Of a DNA stretch of 64,000 bases, positions 43,908 through 53,518 are shown piece by piece (the stretch's first letter is position 1; every line of letters begins with the position of its first letter). This stretch comes from JACCTU01 sp963798985 (GTDB lineage: Bacteria; Actinomycetota; Thermoleophilia; Gaiellales; Gaiellaceae). The notes under the pieces are model-generated. The model was given only the letters and a program-made list of their open reading frames with translations. It did no database searches and was not told the origin of the DNA. The position numbers and the translations under genes were made by a program. The stretch spans positions 62,001 through 126,000 of the forward strand of contig CAWCVL010000009.1 of the NCBI GenBank assembly GCA_963798985.1, in the 5' to 3' direction.

Positions 43908-44477
43908 TCAGGGGAGGTTTTCGGCGTTCGGGATGAGCGCTTCGTCCAGAACGCCCACGTACGGGAGGTTTCTGTACTTCTCATCGAAATCCAATCCGTA
44001 ACCAACGACGAATCGGTTCGGAATCTCGAACCCGACGTAGCGCACAGGCACGTCGATCTCGCGTCGCTCCGGCTTCGTCAGGAGCGCGCAGATCTCGAGC
44101 GAGGCGGGCTCCCGCGACTCCAGGTTGCGCATCAGATAGGAGAGGGTGAGCCCGGAGTCGATGATGTCCTCGACGACGAGGACGTCCCGGCCCTCGATGT
44201 TCATGTCGAGGTCCTTGAGAATCCGGACGACGCCCGACGACTCGGTCGCCCCCGCGTAGCTCGAGATCGCCATGAAGTCGATCTCACAGGGAACGCTCAG
44301 GTGGCGCATCAGGTCGCTCATGAAGAAGACCGCGCCCTTGAGGACGCCGACGAGCAGCAGGTCGTGTCCCGCGTAGTCGTTCGAGATCTCCTCGCCGAGC
44401 TCGGCGATCCGCCGCTTCAGCGTCTCCTCGTCGATCAGCGTCTCGCTGATCGCGCGCTCGAGCTCAGCCTGCGACAC
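43908..44477 (-). CDS. hpt: Hypoxanthine phosphoribosyltransferase
   Basis: Purine salvage enzyme making IMP and GMP. The 189-residue type I PRTase has the PRPP motif VLVVEDIIDSGLTLSYL, the early LLVGVLKGAVFFMSDLMRH (pyrophosphate loop Lys-Gly) and the flexible loop near SSYAGATESSG. The C-terminal part YVGFEIPNRFVVGYGLDFDEKYRNLPYVGVL carries the base-binding region. It overlaps the tilS end by 14 bases; in B. subtilis the order is tilS-hprT-ftsH, as here. Confidence 0.96.
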   Translation of the reverse strand: MSQAELERAISETLIDEETLKRRIAELGEEISNDYAGHDLLLVGVLKGAVFFMSDLMRHLSVPCEIDFMAISSYAGATESSGVVRILKDLDMNIEGRDVLVVEDIIDSGLTLSYLMRNLESREPASLEICALLTKPERREIDVPVRYVGFEIPNRFVVGYGLDFDEKYRNLPYVGVLDEALIPNAENLP

Positions 44478-45408
44478 GCTCCGCCTTCACGCCCGGCGCG
44501 TCGACGATCCCCGGCACCGCGACGACCTCGTCGCCGCGCACCACGAGCGGCCAGGCCTCGCGTTGCGAACGTGGAATCTTGGCGTCGACGAACACGTCTT
44601 GGATCTTCCTCCCGCGCCCCGCGAGCCGGTCGCCCGGGCGCCAGCCTCGTACCTTAAGCCCTTTCTCCTCGGCGCTGATCCGCCACGCTCCCCAGGCGAC
44701 CTCCCGGTCGAGCGTGGTGGCCGAGCGCTCGAGCCAGACCGAGTCGTACTCGCGGACGGCGCTCACGCCGCCGCCGAGGTCGAGCCGGCGCGTCACACCC
44801 GTGCCGGCGAGGAGCTCGCGCAGCGAGTCGTCCTCGTCGAGGAGCGAGAGGAGGTTCCGCTCGGCGCCGGGGTGGAGCTCGCTTCAAGAGGGGCAAGATC
44901 CGCTCGCGGATCAGACCGCGCTTCGTGTCGGGGTTCGAGCTGTCGGTGCGAAACGCAAGCCCGACCGCCGCGCAGTAGGCCGCGGTCTCCTCGCGCGTCA
45001 GGGTCGAGCAGCGGGCGAACGACGCCGTCGGCGCGCTTCGCCTCGATCCCCGAAGCGGCACCGCGGGAGACGAGCCGGTAGAGGACGGTCTCGACCTGGT
45101 CGGAGGCGGTGTGCCCGGTCGCGCGCACGCGGTCGGTCGCGAACGAGTAGCGGATCGTGCGCAGCTCGTCCTCGGTCGAGCCGCCGCGCCCGTCGACGAC
45201 CTCGGCGCCGAGCACCTCGCGGCAGAAGCGCGCGTCCTCGTCGGACTCGCCGGCCGCGCAGGCCGTGGTCGACGTGGAGCGCCGAGACCCGGTAGCCGAG
45301 CGCGCCGAGCACGTGCCAGAGACAGGTCGAGTCGGCTCCGCCCGAGACGAGCGCCGTGACCTCGCCGCCGGGCGGCAGGAGGTCGTTCGCCCTGATCTGG
45401 GCCTCCAC
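44464..45408 (-). pseudogene. tilS: TilS, tRNA-Ile lysidine synthetase, three frameshifts as read
   Basis: Converts C34 of the AUA-decoding tRNA to lysidine. The reading starts at a GTG (VEAQIRANDLLPPGGEVTALVSGG) with the PP-loop SGGADS, then HVDHGLRG; single-base insertions at about 45255, 45008 and 44883 split the rest into three further frames that read on as ATGHTASDQVETVLYRL, LTREETAAYCAAVGLAFR and the C-terminal domain KGLKVRGWRPGDRLAGRGRKIQDVF. Corrected length is about 313 residues, normal for the short TilS type. An essential gene with three identical-type insertions points to sequence error. Confidence 0.87.
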
Positions 45409-45487
45409 GCGGGCCCGCGACGTCCATCTCGCCAAGAGTACGGCTACCCGTATGGCGGCGCGAACGGCCCCGTGACACCATTTCGGC

Positions 45488-45838
45488 ATGCCCAGAGTCC
45501 TGATCGTCGACGACCACGCCAGTTCCGCGCCACCGCGCGCCAGCTGCTCGAGGCCGAGGGGTACGAGGTGGTCGGCGAGGCCGCGGACGGCGCCTCCGCG
45601 CTCGAGGCCGTCGCCCGGCTCCGCCCGGACATCGTCCTGCTCGACGTCCAGCTGCCCGACATGGACGGCTTCGAGATCTCCAGGCGGCTCTGCGGCAACG
45701 GCGCGCAGCCCGAAGATCGTGCTGACCTCGAGCCGGGACGTGAGCGAGTTCGGCGACCTCGTCGACGGCTGCGGCTCGCGCGGGTTCATCCCGAAGGGCG
45801 AGCTCTCCGGGGGGAGACTGGCAGCGCTTCTGGAGTGA
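45488..45838 (+). pseudogene. Single-domain response regulator, two frameshifts as read
   Basis: Receiver-only protein of about 116 residues. It begins MPRVLIVDDHA (acidic pocket DD), continues after a one-base loss at about 45521 as QFRATARQLLEAEGYEVVGEAADG and RPDIVLLDVQLPDMDGFE (phosphoacceptor Asp), and after an extra base at about 45710 as PKIVLTSSRDVSEFGDLVDGCGSRGFIPKGELSGGRLAALLE (conserved Thr/Ser and Lys). No output domain. Its TGA overlaps the GTG of the histidine kinase, so the two are coupled partners. Confidence 0.8.
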
Positions 45839-48800
45839 AGACACGCTCCATCCTGGGGGTCTGGACGCTCGCGCTCGCCCTTGCGGCGATCGCGATCCTC
45901 ATCATCGCGACGAGCGATCACACGAACGACAAGCTCGCGCTGATCCTGCTCGCCGTGCCGATCGAGCTCGCCTTCGTCGCGAGCGGTCTCGTCGCGCGCG
46001 CGCAGCGCCCGCACAACCGAACCGGGCTGCTGCTGATCATCGTCGGGTTCAGCTGGTTCTTCGGCGCGCTTCCGTCGGCCAACAACGAGTACGTGTTCAC
46101 CGCGGGCCTCGCTGCTCGGCACGTTCTTCACCGCGCTGCTCGCGCACCTGCTGCTCGCGTTCCCGACCGGCGAGCTGGCGACGCGGATCGACAGGGCGAT
46201 CGCGATCGCGTTCTACGCGGTCGCGGCGCAGTCGGCCCGCCGCTCGCGTACGCGTTCGACGAGGGCGATCTCTCGACCGCCGCCTGCGACGGGCCGTGCC
46301 CGGACAACGTGCTGGCGATTGCGCCGAACCAGACGATCGCGAACGCAATCGCGGCTCGTGTACGTCGCTCGCTCGCGCTGGCGCTCGCGCTCGCCGTCCT
46401 CGTCCGCCTCGTCCGGCGTTGGCGCAGGCGCGTCGCCCGCGCTTCGCCGCGCGCTCGCGCCCGTCTTCGCGTCCGCCGGGGTGCTGATCGCGATCGTGCT
46501 CGTTCAGAACGCTGGTCGACGTTCGTCTCCGACCGGGCCGCCGACGTGGTGAACTGGGCGACGCTCGCCGCGATCCTCCTGGTGCCCCTCTCGTTCCTGT
46601 ACGGGCTCCTGCGCTCGCGGTTCGGGGCGACGACCCGACGGCTCGTCGCGGAGCTGTCCGAGAAGCGCACGCCGGAGGAAGTTCAGGACGTGCTTCGCCG
46701 CGCGCTTCGCGACCCGACCCTCGAGCTCGGGTATCTCTCGCCGGATCGTCCCGGGTACGTCGACGTCTCGGGTCGGCCCCTCAAGCTTCCCGCAGGCGGA
46801 CGTCGGACCGCATCGCCACGCGCGTCGGCGACGAGTTCGATCGTGCACGACGCGTCGCTGCAGGACCAGCCCGAGCTGGAGGAGGTGCTCGACGCCGCGC
46901 GAATCGCGCTCGAGCGCGGACTGTCGCTGCGCTCGCTCGCCGCCAGCGAACGCCGAGCCACTGCGCTGCTCGAGGCGATCCCCGACAGCATGTACCGCGT
47001 CGCCGCGGACGGAACGTTCCTCGAGTTCCGGCTGGGCGAGACCGCGCGGCTCCCGATCGACTCCGACGACCTCGTCGGCATGAACGTCCGCGACGTCCTC
47101 TCGGCCGAGGCCTCCGACGCCGTCTTCGTCGCGATGGAGCGTGCGCTCGAGAACGACACCGTCGAGGTCGTCAACTACACGTTGCAGTGGGACGACGACC
47201 CGGTGCGCCACCTCGAGGCGCGGATCGTCCGCAGCGGCGAGGACGAGGCCGTCGCGATCGTTCGCGACATCACCGCGCGCAAGGTGCAGGAGCAAGCACT
47301 CGAGACGCTCGCGGAGAGTCGCGCGGCGCTCAGCCGCGTTGCGGTCGCCGTCGCAAAGGCCGAGCGCCCGGAAGCCGTCTTCGACGTCGTGACCGAGGAA
47401 GTCGCGCGGCTGCTCGGCGCCGACGCCGCGAACCTCGTCCGCTTCGAGGACCTGGCCGCGGACGAAGGCGTGATCGTGGGCAAGTGGAGCGAGCCGGACA
47501 TCCCGATCGCCGGGGTCGGCACGGTGATCCAGGTCGACCGGGGCCCGCTCGAGCGCGTCCGGCGGACCGGGCGCCCGGCGAGGGGCGGTGCGGACGACCC
47601 CGACATGTCCCCGCGTCTCGCCGCCCGGCTGCAGATGCTCGGAGTCACGTCGCTGGTCGCCGCTCCGATCACGGTGTCCGGCTCGCTGTGGGGCGCGGTC
47701 GTCGTCTCGGTCACCGGGGACAAGACGTTCGCGGCCGACGACGAGGAGCGGATCGGCGAGTTCGCGAACCTCGTCGCCGTCGCGCTCGCGAACGCCGAGG
47801 CGCGCGAGCAGGTCACAGAACCTCGCCGAGGGACGCGCGGCGCTCAGCCGCGTTGCGGTCGCCGTCGCGACGGCGACGCGACCCGAGTCGGTCTTCGAGA
47901 CCGTCACCGAGGAGGTGGGTCGCCTGCTCGGCGCGGACGCGGCGAACCTCGTGCGCTTCGACCGGCTGGACGAGAACGAAGGCCTCGTCGTCGGCCGTTG
48001 GAGCCGCGAGGGAGCCGGCATCTCACCGGTCGGCACGCGGGTCGAGCTGCTCGGCGGGGCGGTCACGCGCGTGCGTCGCACCGGCCAGCCGTCCAGAGGC
48101 CACATCGACGACGCGGACAACTCGCAGCCCGAGCTCGTCGCGGCTGCTTCGCGACCTCGGGATCAGGTCGCTCGTCGCGGCCCCGATCGAGGTGTCCGGC
48201 GACGCTCTGGGGCGCGGTCGTCGTCACGCTGACGGGGGACCAGGAGTTCGCCGAGGACGCGGAGGAGCGCCTCGTGCAGTTCGGGAAGCTCGTCTCGGTC
48301 GCGCTCGCGAACGCGCAGGCACGCGAGGAGCTGGCCGCGCTCGCCGACGAGCAGGCTGCGCTCAGCCGCGTCGCGGTCGACGTCGCGACGGAAGAGCGCC
48401 CGGAGCGGCTCTTCGACACGGTCTCGGAGGAGGTCGGGCGCCTCTTCGGCGCGCGTTCGGCCGCGACGGTGCGCTACCTCGATGGTGAGAGCGCGACCGT
48501 GATCGTCGGAGGGTGGGACCGCGACGGAGCGTTCGACCGCAAGGGCGTGCGCGTGCCGTTCCAGGGCGGCGCGATCGCGCGCGTCTACGACAGCGGCCGC
48601 CCCGAGCGGATCGACATCGAGAACATGCCGCCCGAGGTGCAGGCCCTGATGACCGTGGAAGGCGTCTCCTCGCGGGTCGCCGCGCCGATCGTCGTCTCGG
48701 GACGACTCTGGGGCGCGACGTCGATCTCGATCGGACCGCCCGACCGGTTCCCCTCGGACGCCGAGCAGCGGCTCGGGAAGTTCACGCGGCTCGTCGCCGT

Positions 48801-49447
48801 GGCGCTCGCCGAACGCCGAGGCGCGCGAGGAGCTGACGGCGTCGCGCGCGCGCATCGTCCAGGCCGGCGACGCCGAGCGCCGCCGGCTCGAGCGGAACCT
48901 CCACGACGGCGCGCAGCAGCGGCTCGTCGCGCTTGCGCTCGCGCTCCGACTCGCGCAGGCAAAGCTCCCGGACGATCCCGGCGCTGCGCGACGAGCTGCT
49001 GGACCGCGCGAGCGAGGAGCTCGCGCTCGGGCTGGAGGAGCTCCGCGAGCTCGCCCGCGGGATCCACCCCGCGATCCTCAGCGACCGCGGCCTCGCTCCC
49101 GCGCTCGAGGCCCTCGCGGCACGCGCAACGGTGCCGGTCGTGCGTCAACGGCCTGCCGACCGAGCGGCTGCCGGAGCCGATCGAGGCGGCCGCGTTCTAC
49201 GTCGTCGCCGAGTCGCTGACGAACGTCGCGAAGTACGCGTCGGCGCAGCAGCGCGCGAGTCGACCTCGCGCGCGACGACGGCCTGCTGGTCGTCGAGGTC
49301 TCCGACGACGGCGTCGGCGGAGCCGACTCGACGAAGGGCTCGGGGCTCCGAGGGCTGACCGACCGCGTCGAGGCGCTCGGCGGCACGCTCCGCGTGTCGA
49401 GCGAAGCCGGCCGCGGCACGACCGTCCGCGCGGAGCTGCCCGTCTAG
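45835..49447 (+). pseudogene. Large membrane sensor histidine kinase (PAS, three GAF, HisKA_3), many frameshifts as read
   Basis: Frame-corrected length is about 1200 residues. Order: an N-terminal region of hydrophobic helices (45.84-46.62 kb), a PAS-like domain (LLEAIPDSMYRVAADGTFLEF), three tandem GAF domains starting ALSRVAVAVAKAERPEAVF, ALSRVAVAVATATRPESVF and ALSRVAVDVATEERPERLF, a HisKA_3 box with the phospho-His in ERRRLERNLHDGAQQR, and a HATPase domain (N box AESLTNVAKYAS, G box DDGVGG...GSGLRGLTDRV). At least eleven single-base insertions are needed, e.g. near 46112, 47817, 48141, 48201, 48810, 48978, 49143 and 49257. Coupled to the upstream receiver; converges on an ATPase gene. 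Confidence 0.8.
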
Positions 49448-50658
49448 CTCGTCGGCAGGAGCTCCGGGCGCGACGCGTCCCGTCCGCGAGCCCGCGCATC
49501 AGCACGTACGGCTGCAGGAGCGGGTTGACGAAGCGGTAGCGCGGGTTCGCGACGCCTCTGCCGCTGGAGCAGGCCGCCGTGCTCGCCGCCGGCGAGCGAG
49601 TCGAGGTAGCCCGCGCGGGTCGACGTCCTCCTCCATGCAGGTGCACGTCCGTCGGCGCCGAAGAAGCCGTACTCGTCCGACTGCGCGAGCGCGCACGCGA
49701 GCACGACCTTCGGGTAGAGCGCGTCGCCGTTCTCCTCCGTCGCGCGTCGGTAGCTCTCGCGGACGGTCTGCTGGGTCTTCTCGATCGCCTCCGCGACCGC
49801 GTCGTTGACGTCGCCGAGTCGAACGTTGGTGCGAAGGTCCTCGAGCGCGTTGCGCGACGAGAGCTGCCCGAGCAGGTGCGCGTAGTGCGGAAGCCCCTGC
49901 CCCAGGCGCGCGATCGTGTCGACCGCGTCCCGCGCGATCGTCAGCCGCGCGCGCTCGATCCCGCGCGCGACGATCTCCGCGAGCTCGGCGTGCGACATCC
50001 GGGGCATGTGGATCTGCACGAGCGCGCGCTCGATCGAGAGGTGCTCTGCGATCAGCTGCTCGACGTCGTCGGCGACGCCGACGAGGACGACGGTCGCGTC
50101 GGGAAGCTCGTCGGAGAGCGTCTTGATCGTGTCCGCGAACAGCAGGCGGTCGTCGTTCGACGCAAGCCGGTCGAACTCGTCGATGAAGACCGCGACCCGG
50201 CGTCCGCCCGCGAGCGACTGGAGCCCGCGCCGGACGTCGTGCGGCGTCGCATCGTCGGACAGCAGCGCCGACGCGCTCACGCGCACGTCGCGCGCTTGCC
50301 CCGTGAAGCCGACTCCCGGACGTGTGACGGTGAAGCTGGAGCTCGCCGAGCGCCTTGCGCCACACGCTCTCGTAGTCGTCGCTCCGGTCGCAGGTCGTCC
50401 GCGCGGTGACGACGCCCGCCGCCGCGAGCACCTCCGCGGCGACGCTGACGAGCGAGGTCTTGCCGACGCCCGCGCTCGCCGTAGACGACCGCGTGCTGAC
50501 CCGGCTGCTCGGCCACGGCGAAGAGATCGCCGAGCTGGCGCGTCCTGCCCGAGAAGAGGCTCTGGCGATCGATCGGCGCGGCCGGCCGGAACACCTCGGT
50601 CAGCGCCTGCAGCCGCTCGACCTGCTCCGGCTCCCCTCGTTTCAGCCTTCCCGCTCAT
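49444..50658 (-). pseudogene. AAA ATPase (Orc/Cdc6- or STAND-like), several frameshifts as read
   Basis: Frame-corrected protein of about 400 residues. It begins MSGK, shifts at about 50646 to KRGEPEQVERLQALTEVF and RQSLFSGRTRQLGDLFAVAEQPGQ, then a Walker A region AVVYGERG-VGKTSL split by an extra base near 50480, SDDYESVWRKALGEL, and an intact central part with Walker B RRVAVFIDEFDRLAS, sensor region ATVVLVGVADDVEQLI, and a helical lid ending GDALYPKVVLACALAQSDEYGFFGAD. The last 60 residues again need shifts (RYRFVNPLLQPYVLMRGL). It resembles stand-alone archaeal-type Orc ATPases found scattered in Actinobacteria; role unknown. Confidence 0.7.
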
Positions 50659-50715
50659 CCGCCTCGATCGTACGCCGCGATCGGCCGCGAGGACAACGCG
50701 TGCTTAGATCGTCGC

Positions 50716-51283
50716 GTGGAGCTCCCGAGCGGGATCGTCACCTTTCTCTTCACCGACATCGAGGTCTCCACGTCGCTCGCCCGGGGGCTCGGGGAGGCCT
50801 ACGCCGGCCTGCTCGAGGAGCACCGGCGGCTGATCCGGGAGGCCGTCGGCGACGCGAGACGGCCACGAGATCGACTGCCGTGCGGACGAGTACTTCGCCG
50901 CGTTCGCCGAGACGGCGGCCGCCGTGGCCGCCGCGGTTGCCGCTCAGCGGGCCCTGGCCGGCCACGACGTGGCCGCAGGGCGCGCTGCCCCGGGTCCGGA
51001 TGGGCATCCACGCCGGTCAGGCCGAGCTCGGGGACGGGAGCTACGTCGGGCTCGAGGTGCACCGCGCGGCGCGGGTCGAGCGCCGCGGCGGCCGGCGGCC
51101 AGATCCTCGTCTCGTCGTCCGCGCGCTCGCGGGTGCCCGCCGGGCACTTCGAGTTCGCCGACCTCGGCGAGCAGCGCCTCCCCGGCTTCGGCGGAACGCG
51201 AGAGAATCTTCCAGGTGCTCCACGAGGATCTGCCGGGCGAGCTTCGGCCGCCGGCAGACGACCGCCCCGCGAAAGGACTCGCC
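50716..51283 (+). pseudogene. Class III adenylate/guanylate cyclase-homology protein, frameshifts as read
   Basis: Begins ELPSGIVTFLFTDIEVSTSLARGLG, the cyclase FTDIExST motif with the first metal Asp, then EEHRRLIREAVG. Continuing across shifts near 50862, 50975, 51095 and 51205 gives DCRADEYFAAFAETAAAVAAAV, RVRMGIHAGQAELGDGSYVGLEVHRAARV, SSSARSRVPAGHFEFADLGEQRLPGFGG and FQVLHEDLPGELRPP. This is the full catalytic fold of about 185 residues; whether it still makes cAMP is uncertain because the second metal site is ADEY instead of GDG. After correction the frame runs without a stop into the response regulator at 51284. Confidence 0.75.
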
Positions 51284-51928
51284 ATGCGCGTTGTGATCGC
51301 AGACGACTCGGTGCTTCTCCGCGAGGGGATCGCGAAGCTCCTCGAGGACGCAGGCTTCGAGGTCGCCGGGCAGTCGAGCACCGCCGACGACCTGCTGCTG
51401 AAGGTGCGGAGCTACAAGCCCGACGTCGCGATCGTCGACATCCGCATGCCGCCGACGCACACCGACGAGGGGCTCCGCGCCGCGAAGGAGATCCGCGAGC
51501 GCCATCCCGACGTCGGCGTGCTCGTGCTCTCCTCGTACGTGGAGGCCGGCTACGCGCTCGAGCTGCTCCAGGGCAGCGCGGAAGGCGTCGGCTACCTGCT
51601 CAAGGACCGCGTCGCCGACGTGGCCGAGTTCGCAGACGCGGTCCGTCGCGTCGCCGAGGGCGGCTCGGCGCTCGACCCGACCGTCGTCTCGCGGCTCGTG
51701 GGGCGACGACGCGGCGACGACCCGCTCGACGCGCTGACCCCGCGCGAGCGGGAGGTGCTCGAGCTGATGGCGGAGGGCAGATCGAACCAGGCGATCGCCG
51801 AGAAGCTCGTCGTCACCGCCCGCGCGGTCGAGAAGCACGTGACGAGCATCTTCACGAAGCTCGGCCTGCCTGCGAGCGCGGAGGACCACCGCCGCGTGCT
51901 CGCGGTGATCACCTTCCTGAACGCGTAG
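51284..51928 (+). CDS. NarL/FixJ-type response regulator with LuxR helix-turn-helix
   Basis: DNA-binding response regulator of 214 residues, intact. Receiver domain MRVVIADDSVLLREGIAKLL with DD pocket, phosphoacceptor Asp in DVAIVDIRMPP, switch Ser in VLVLSSYVEAG and Lys in YLLKDRV; C-terminal LuxR-type HTH LTPREREVLELMAEGRSNQAIAEKL...VEKHVTSIFTKLGL. The ATG has AAAGGA 7 bases upstream. HisKA_3 kinases such as the one at 45835 usually pair with this regulator type, so it is a likely partner. It may instead be the C-terminal half of a fusion with the cyclase-like protein, since no stop separates them. Confidence 0.92.
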   Translation: MRVVIADDSVLLREGIAKLLEDAGFEVAGQSSTADDLLLKVRSYKPDVAIVDIRMPPTHTDEGLRAAKEIRERHPDVGVLVLSSYVEAGYALELLQGSAEGVGYLLKDRVADVAEFADAVRRVAEGGSALDPTVVSRLVGRRRGDDPLDALTPREREVLELMAEGRSNQAIAEKLVVTARAVEKHVTSIFTKLGLPASAEDHRRVLAVITFLNA

Positions 51929-51992
51929 CCTGCCTCTTGACCCGCCGGTTGGCCTGGTGGCAAGCTGTTCCCCTCGAGCGCGGAGGGGTCGC

Positions 51993-52619
51993 ATGAGCAA
52001 GACCACGCTGCGGCGCATCGTGATCTTCTCGGCCGTGATCGGCTACGGCGTCCTCGGATTGGTCCACCCGGCCGACCCCGAGGTCGGCGACTCGGCCACG
52101 TTCTTCATCGGGCTGCACGTGTTCCAGCCGCTCCTGATCGTGCTGCTGGCCTGGGGCCTCTGGCTGACGGTCGAAGGCCTACCCGGTCGAGCGGCCAAGG
52201 TCGCCCGCGTCGCCGTCGTCCCGTGGGCGATCACGTACTCGATCTTCGACTCGCTCGCCGGGATCGCGACCGGCCTGATCGCCCGTGAGGGGGGCCAGCT
52301 GCCGGCCGCCGACCAGGCCGCCGTGGCGACCTTGCTCGAGAACCTCGACACGATCGTCGTGATCGCGATCGCCGCCGCGGCCGCGCTTCTGTGGATCGTG
52401 TCGATCTTCTCGGTCGCGATCGCAGTCAGGCAGCTGGCACCGATCTTCGTCTCGCTCCTGATCGGGATCGGCGGCCTCGTCTTCGCCGTCGGGCACCCGT
52501 TCCCGTTCGGGCCGACCGGCATGGGGCTCATGCTCGTCGGGTTCGCCCTGCTCGAGTTCCGCTACCGCCGCGCTCCAGCCGGCGAGCGCATCGCGGCCGA
52601 GCCCGCGCTCAGCCCGTAG
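51993..52619 (+). CDS. Hypothetical multi-pass membrane protein
   Basis: A 208-residue hydrophobic protein with six or seven membrane segments, short loops and a basic C-terminal end (FRYRRAPAGERIAAEPALSP). The ATG follows GGAGGGG at 4 bases; an earlier in-frame GTG has no such site. GHPFPFGPTGMGLMLVG near the end is a conserved-looking segment. No family is recognised. It is 64 bases after the response regulator and may be regulated with it. Confidence 0.75.
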   Translation: MSKTTLRRIVIFSAVIGYGVLGLVHPADPEVGDSATFFIGLHVFQPLLIVLLAWGLWLTVEGLPGRAAKVARVAVVPWAITYSIFDSLAGIATGLIAREGGQLPAADQAAVATLLENLDTIVVIAIAAAAALLWIVSIFSVAIAVRQLAPIFVSLLIGIGGLVFAVGHPFPFGPTGMGLMLVGFALLEFRYRRAPAGERIAAEPALSP

Positions 52620-52699
52620 CCCCCTAGTACGGCTGCCCGCACCGCGGGACACAGGCCCGCCGCATTCCGCTGCACGCCTGGCGGCGCGAGGCTCCGGGC

Positions 52700-53483
52700 A
52701 TGACGGCAGCGCTCCGCACCTACACCTCCCGGCGCCAGACCGGCTTCGCCGAGCTCGGCGCCGTGATCGTCCTCTACGCCGCCTACGAGCTCCTCCGCGG
52801 CGTCGGCGATGCGAGCCTCGCGGTCGCCCGCGACCACGCCGGCGACATCGTCGAGCTCGAGCGCCTCTTCAACGTCTTCATCGAACAGGCCGTCCAGGAC
52901 TGGGCCGCCACCATCCCGACGCTGCCCGGCTTTCTGGGCGCGTTCTACGTCACGATGCACCTCGGCGCGACCGGCGCTGCGCTCGTCTGGCTCTACCGGA
53001 GCCACCCTGCGCGCTTCCCGCTCGTTCGGAACACGCTCGTCTTCTCGACGGCGATCTCGCTCGTCGGCTACGTCGCTCTACCCCGCCGCACCGCCGCGGC
53101 TCTCGGGTCACGGGTTCGTCGACACGGTCTCGTCGCACACGCACGTGAATCTCAGCTCGGACCTGCTCGGGAGCCTCTACAACCCGTTTGCGGCCGTCCC
53201 GAGCATGCACTTCGGCTACTCGCTGATCGTGGGCGTCGCCCTCGTCGCGTACGCACGGCGCCCCGCCGTCCGCATCGCCGGCGCGCTCTACCCGCCTTTC
53301 ATGCTCTTCGACATCGTCGCGACGGGGAACCACTTCCTGTTCGACGCAGCGATGGGCGGCCTCGTCGTCCTCGCCGCCTGGGTCGTCGCGCGCGCGCTCG
53401 TCCCCTCTACGCGAGTGCGGGTAGCCGCACCGCGAGACGCCAGGCAGCGCGATGTCCGTCGCGCCGCTGTTCCAGCAGCCTGA
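52700..53483 (+). CDS. PAP2-family membrane phosphatase/phosphotransferase, one frameshift as read
   Basis: Membrane enzyme of about 260 residues related to the inositol-phosphorylceramide synthase/PAP2_3 group. The first frame gives FAELGAVIVLYAAYELLRG and FNVFIEQAVQDWAATIPTLPGFLGAFYVTMHLG; an extra base at about 53081 shifts to LYPAAPPRLSGHGFVDTV, NPFAAVPSMHFGYSLIVG (C2-like His) and DIVATGNHFLFDAAMGG (C3-like His and Asp). It ends 35 bases before an MMPL transporter on the same strand; the PAP2 motifs are complete after correction. Confidence 0.82.
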
Positions 53484-53518
53484 GCTCTACCACCAACCCC
53501 CGCTCAAAAGGAGCCACA

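Noticed and set aside
45157..49539. A 1460-codon open frame on the plus strand
   Set aside because: It merges tilS antisense sequence, part of a receiver and a frame-broken kinase. The open frame is a GC-rich artefact; domain boundaries show two real genes inside.
44880..51210. Programmed translational frameshifting
   Set aside because: The shift sites share no slippery heptamer or downstream structure and affect many unrelated genes, so error or mutation is far more likely.
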